Shown in pieces: positions 5,532-7,204 of a stretch of 7,204 nucleotides of DNA (its first letter is position 1; each line of letters opens with the position of its first letter). A program made the translations under genes and the position numbers. This DNA comes from Candidatus Stahliibacteriota bacterium CG08_land_8_20_14_0_20_40_26 (GTDB lineage: Bacteria > Hydrothermota > UBA3073), in NCBI GenBank assembly GCA_002774315.1, contig PEYP01000006.1:1-7204 (forward strand). The letters are read 5' to 3'. Below the pieces are notes generated by a model that was not told where the DNA came from, did not search any database, and worked only from the letters and a program-made list of their open reading frames with translations.

Positions 5532-6326
5532 TTATTTCTTGTACATTATTTTTAGTGTTCCCAGCCCACCGTATATGTGCATCAGCAGTTCGCCGTCTGT
5601 TCTACCAAAGTTTTTTGAGGTGTACCAATTGTCTTTTCGTATGAGTCCCTCTGCGGAGGTATATAAGACACCTTTAGTTTTGAGCCTGATCCCTGTCTCG
5701 GGAGGAAGAATTAGTGTCAGTGTTGCTATACCCATCTTTATCTCCGCATCGGATCTTCCATTATACACTCCTGTCATGTCCAGGGTTGCCATGCCTGCGT
5801 TCAAATCAAAGTAGAATCTCTCAAAATTTAGATACCCCAATCCTTCTGTATTCAGTCTTGCAATATTGCCGTATATCCTTATCTCTTCACATGTTATAGG
5901 ATTTGATTCATCAATTGATAAAAAGGTGTTTCCTATACCGAGAACAAGATGCAATTTCCCTACTTTAATACTCGATAGATCTATTCTGCTTTCAGAGGAT
6001 GTGTATATGCGAAGAGAGAGTGGAATATGAGGTGCAAGATATACTACTGCGGAGTCCTTGCCAAATATAGAGTTATTTTTCTGTTCTGAGGAAAGCCTTA
6101 TCCTGCATACACCTTTTTCCCTTTTATATTCCATATTTGGGGAGATGCGTTCTTTATCGTACGATATGTAAGTGGAGAGTATAGAGTTTTCATTCCCCTT
6201 TTTTATAGCAAGCTTACACCCTGAGAGTTTTATCTCTACCTCGGCACGTGTGTCACCTTTTCTATACGGGATATTCTCCTTGAACTCCGTTCCGATAAGT
6301 AATATTATGATGAGGATCGAGGTCAT
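5532..6326 (-). CDS. Exported toast_rack / DUF4097-like beta-solenoid protein
   Basis: The 264-aa protein starts with a short hydrophobic segment (residues 3-12, S-I-L-I-I-I-L-L-I-G), probably a signal peptide or membrane anchor, although no clear cleavage site is seen. The rest is beta-rich. Residues 28-80 recall the N-terminal toast_rack domain (alternating strands, then S-P-N-M-E-Y). Residues ~95-262 show a repeating strand-turn pattern with G-I-G-N-T-F-L-S-I (130), G-M-A-T-L-D-M (178), G-I-A-T-L-T-L (199) and G-L-G-T-L-K-I (254), as in DUF4097/LiaF-type solenoids. These proteins are envelope-associated and poorly characterised; LiaF relatives act in cell-envelope stress sensing. ATG 6326 is supported by a strong SD 8 nt away. 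The gene lies 85 bp after tsaD and 2 nt before the binding-protein gene on the same strand. The family call is by pattern only; the function is unknown. Confidence 0.6.
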   Translation of the reverse strand: MTSILIIILLIGTEFKENIPYRKGDTRAEVEIKLSGCKLAIKKGNENSILSTYISYDKERISPNMEYKREKGVCRIRLSSEQKNNSIFGKDSAVVYLAPHIPLSLRIYTSSESRIDLSSIKVGKLHLVLGIGNTFLSIDESNPITCEEIRIYGNIARLNTEGLGYLNFERFYFDLNAGMATLDMTGVYNGRSDAEIKMGIATLTLILPPETGIRLKTKGVLYTSAEGLIRKDNWYTSKNFGRTDGELLMHIYGGLGTLKIMYKK

Positions 6327-6332
6327 TTTTTC

Positions 6333-6340
6333 AACCTCCT
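6333..6340 (-). promoter_or_regulatory. Strong ribosome binding site
   Basis: On the minus strand the sequence is AGGAGGTT, a near-perfect anti-16S match 8 nt before ATG 6326. It is by far the best SD in the window and fixes the start of the toast_rack-like gene. A 7-codon open frame (6354-6331) ends within it, probably by chance. Confidence 0.85.
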
Positions 6341-6411
6341 GACTTTATTATCATTTTCTCGCCGTCTTTCTTATTTCCTACTGTCTTGTTTTGGTCTCTT
6401 TTTTATAGGGT

Positions 6412-7204
6412 TTATGTGGACAACATTAATGACGGATCTGCCTTGAGGGAGAATGGCGAAGATTCACCCCTTTCAAGATGGAATTCTGCACACCTTGCCA
6501 CCATTGCGCCGTTGTCCGTACAAAGCTGTGGAGATGGGAAAACTATCCTGCATTCTTTTGCCCTTTCTTTCAGTTTTTCTCTTAGTCTTTTATTCCTTGC
6601 CACGCCTCCGCATACACCGATTGTTCTTATATCTAACTTTTCTGAAAGCATAAGTGTTGGGATTATAAGTGAATCTATAGATGCTTCCTGGAAAGACGCG
6701 GCAATATCAGGAATATTCTTCTTAGATAGAGGATTTTTCCTTATGTAATACAGAACAGCGGTCTTCAATCCGCTGAAACTGAAATCGTAACCATTCAATT
6801 TTGCCCTTGGAAATTCTATAGCATCGCCCCTGCCTTTTTCTGCTAATTTTTCAATCTCCTTACCTCCCGGGTACGGAAAACCAAGCATGCCGGCAACCTT
6901 GTCAAATGCTTCACCGCAGGCGTCATCGAGCGTGCTGCCAAATACCTTGTATTTCCCTTCACTTTCCATCAAAATAAGTTCAGTGTGTCCTCCCGAGGTT
7001 ATGAGAACTATAAGGGGGGAATTTATCTTTCTTTCTATGAAAAGGGAGAATATATGCGCCTCAAGGTGATTTATTCCTATAAATGGAATCTCAAGCGCCA
7101 GAGAAATGGATTTTGCAAAGGATATTCCAATTAGGAGAGAACCAACCAGCCCGGGACCATATGTTACACCAACACCTTCTATCTTGTGTAACGAGACATT
7201 AGCC
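6412..7204 (-). CDS. tsaD: tRNA N6-adenosine threonylcarbamoyltransferase (5' end outside window)
   Basis: TsaD (Gcp/YgjD/Kae1 family) transfers the threonylcarbamoyl group to A37 of ANN-decoding tRNAs, working in the cytosol with TsaB and TsaE. The open frame runs to the window edge: 263 residues are present, and about 65 N-terminal residues are missing judged from the metal-binding histidines. Visible signatures are T-Y-G-P-G-L-V-G-S-L-L-I-G (14-26 of the fragment), N-H-L-E-A-H with metal ligands H46 and H50 (codons at 7068-7066 and 7056-7054), T-S-G-G-H-T-E (69-75), D-D-A-C-G-E-A-F-D-K, F-S-F-S-G-L-K-T, G-G-V-A-R-N and C-T-D-N-G-A-M-V-A with ligand D230 (codon 6516-6514). The TTG at 6972 is internal and not a start. 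The gene heads the apparent minus-strand unit and its promoter is outside the window. Confidence 0.97.
   Translation of the reverse strand, partial: ANVSLHKIEGVGVTYGPGLVGSLLIGISFAKSISLALEIPFIGINHLEAHIFSLFIERKINSPLIVLITSGGHTELILMESEGKYKVFGSTLDDACGEAFDKVAGMLGFPYPGGKEIEKLAEKGRGDAIEFPRAKLNGYDFSFSGLKTAVLYYIRKNPLSKKNIPDIAASFQEASIDSLIIPTLMLSEKLDIRTIGVCGGVARNKRLREKLKERAKECRIVFPSPQLCTDNGAMVARCAEFHLERGESSPFSLKADPSLMLST

Noticed and set aside
6331..6354. Seven-codon minus-strand open frame ending inside the strong RBS
   Set aside because: It has no SD of its own and a composition expected by chance. There is no sign of an attenuator or leader peptide with biased codons.
6386..6748. 120-codon plus-strand open frame opposite tsaD
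   Set aside because: The opposite strand encodes conserved TsaD motifs across this whole interval, so this frame is a shadow.

Overview
The window comes from a bacterial chromosome of moderate, slightly A/T-rich composition. ATA (Ile) and AGA/AGG (Arg) codons are frequent, and intergenic regions are littered with small palindromes and degenerate short repeats. The bacterial-type accD and tsaD genes, a type IV pilin-like protein and a periplasmic binding protein fit a diderm bacterium. The repeat style reminds me of uncultured candidate phyla (WOR-3/Omnitrophota-like MAGs), but that is an impression and not a placement.

Layout. Plus strand: the 3' part of a type IV pilin/pseudopilin gene (1-542); a 163-bp gap with a plausible promoter; accD (706-1521); a 340-bp gene-free stretch dominated by a fold-back repeat; then two overlapping genes for P-loop ATPases of the BrxC/BrxD (formerly DUF2791) type (1862-3136 and 3099-4490). 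A 199-bp repeat-rich convergent spacer follows. Minus strand, read from the right edge: tsaD (5' end outside the window), a toast_rack/DUF4097-like beta-solenoid exported protein, and a BtuF/FepB-type substrate-binding protein, apparently in one transcription unit.

How it fits together. accD and tsaD are housekeeping genes (fatty-acid initiation and the tRNA t6A modification). The unusual part is the ATPase pair. Both proteins have intact Walker A and Walker B (DEAE) motifs and share a C-terminal motif, and the second carries an N-terminal SH3/Tudor-like module resembling the UvrD/PcrA C-terminal domain. No other BREX gene (pglX, pglZ, brxL, helicase) is in the window. The pair is bounded on both sides by copies of one palindromic repeat (consensus CCTGCCTACCGKCAGGCAGG). 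It may be a compact two-ATPase module acquired as a cassette; its function cannot be read from sequence alone. A separate perfect 16-bp palindrome lies inside the signal-peptide codons of the binding-protein gene.
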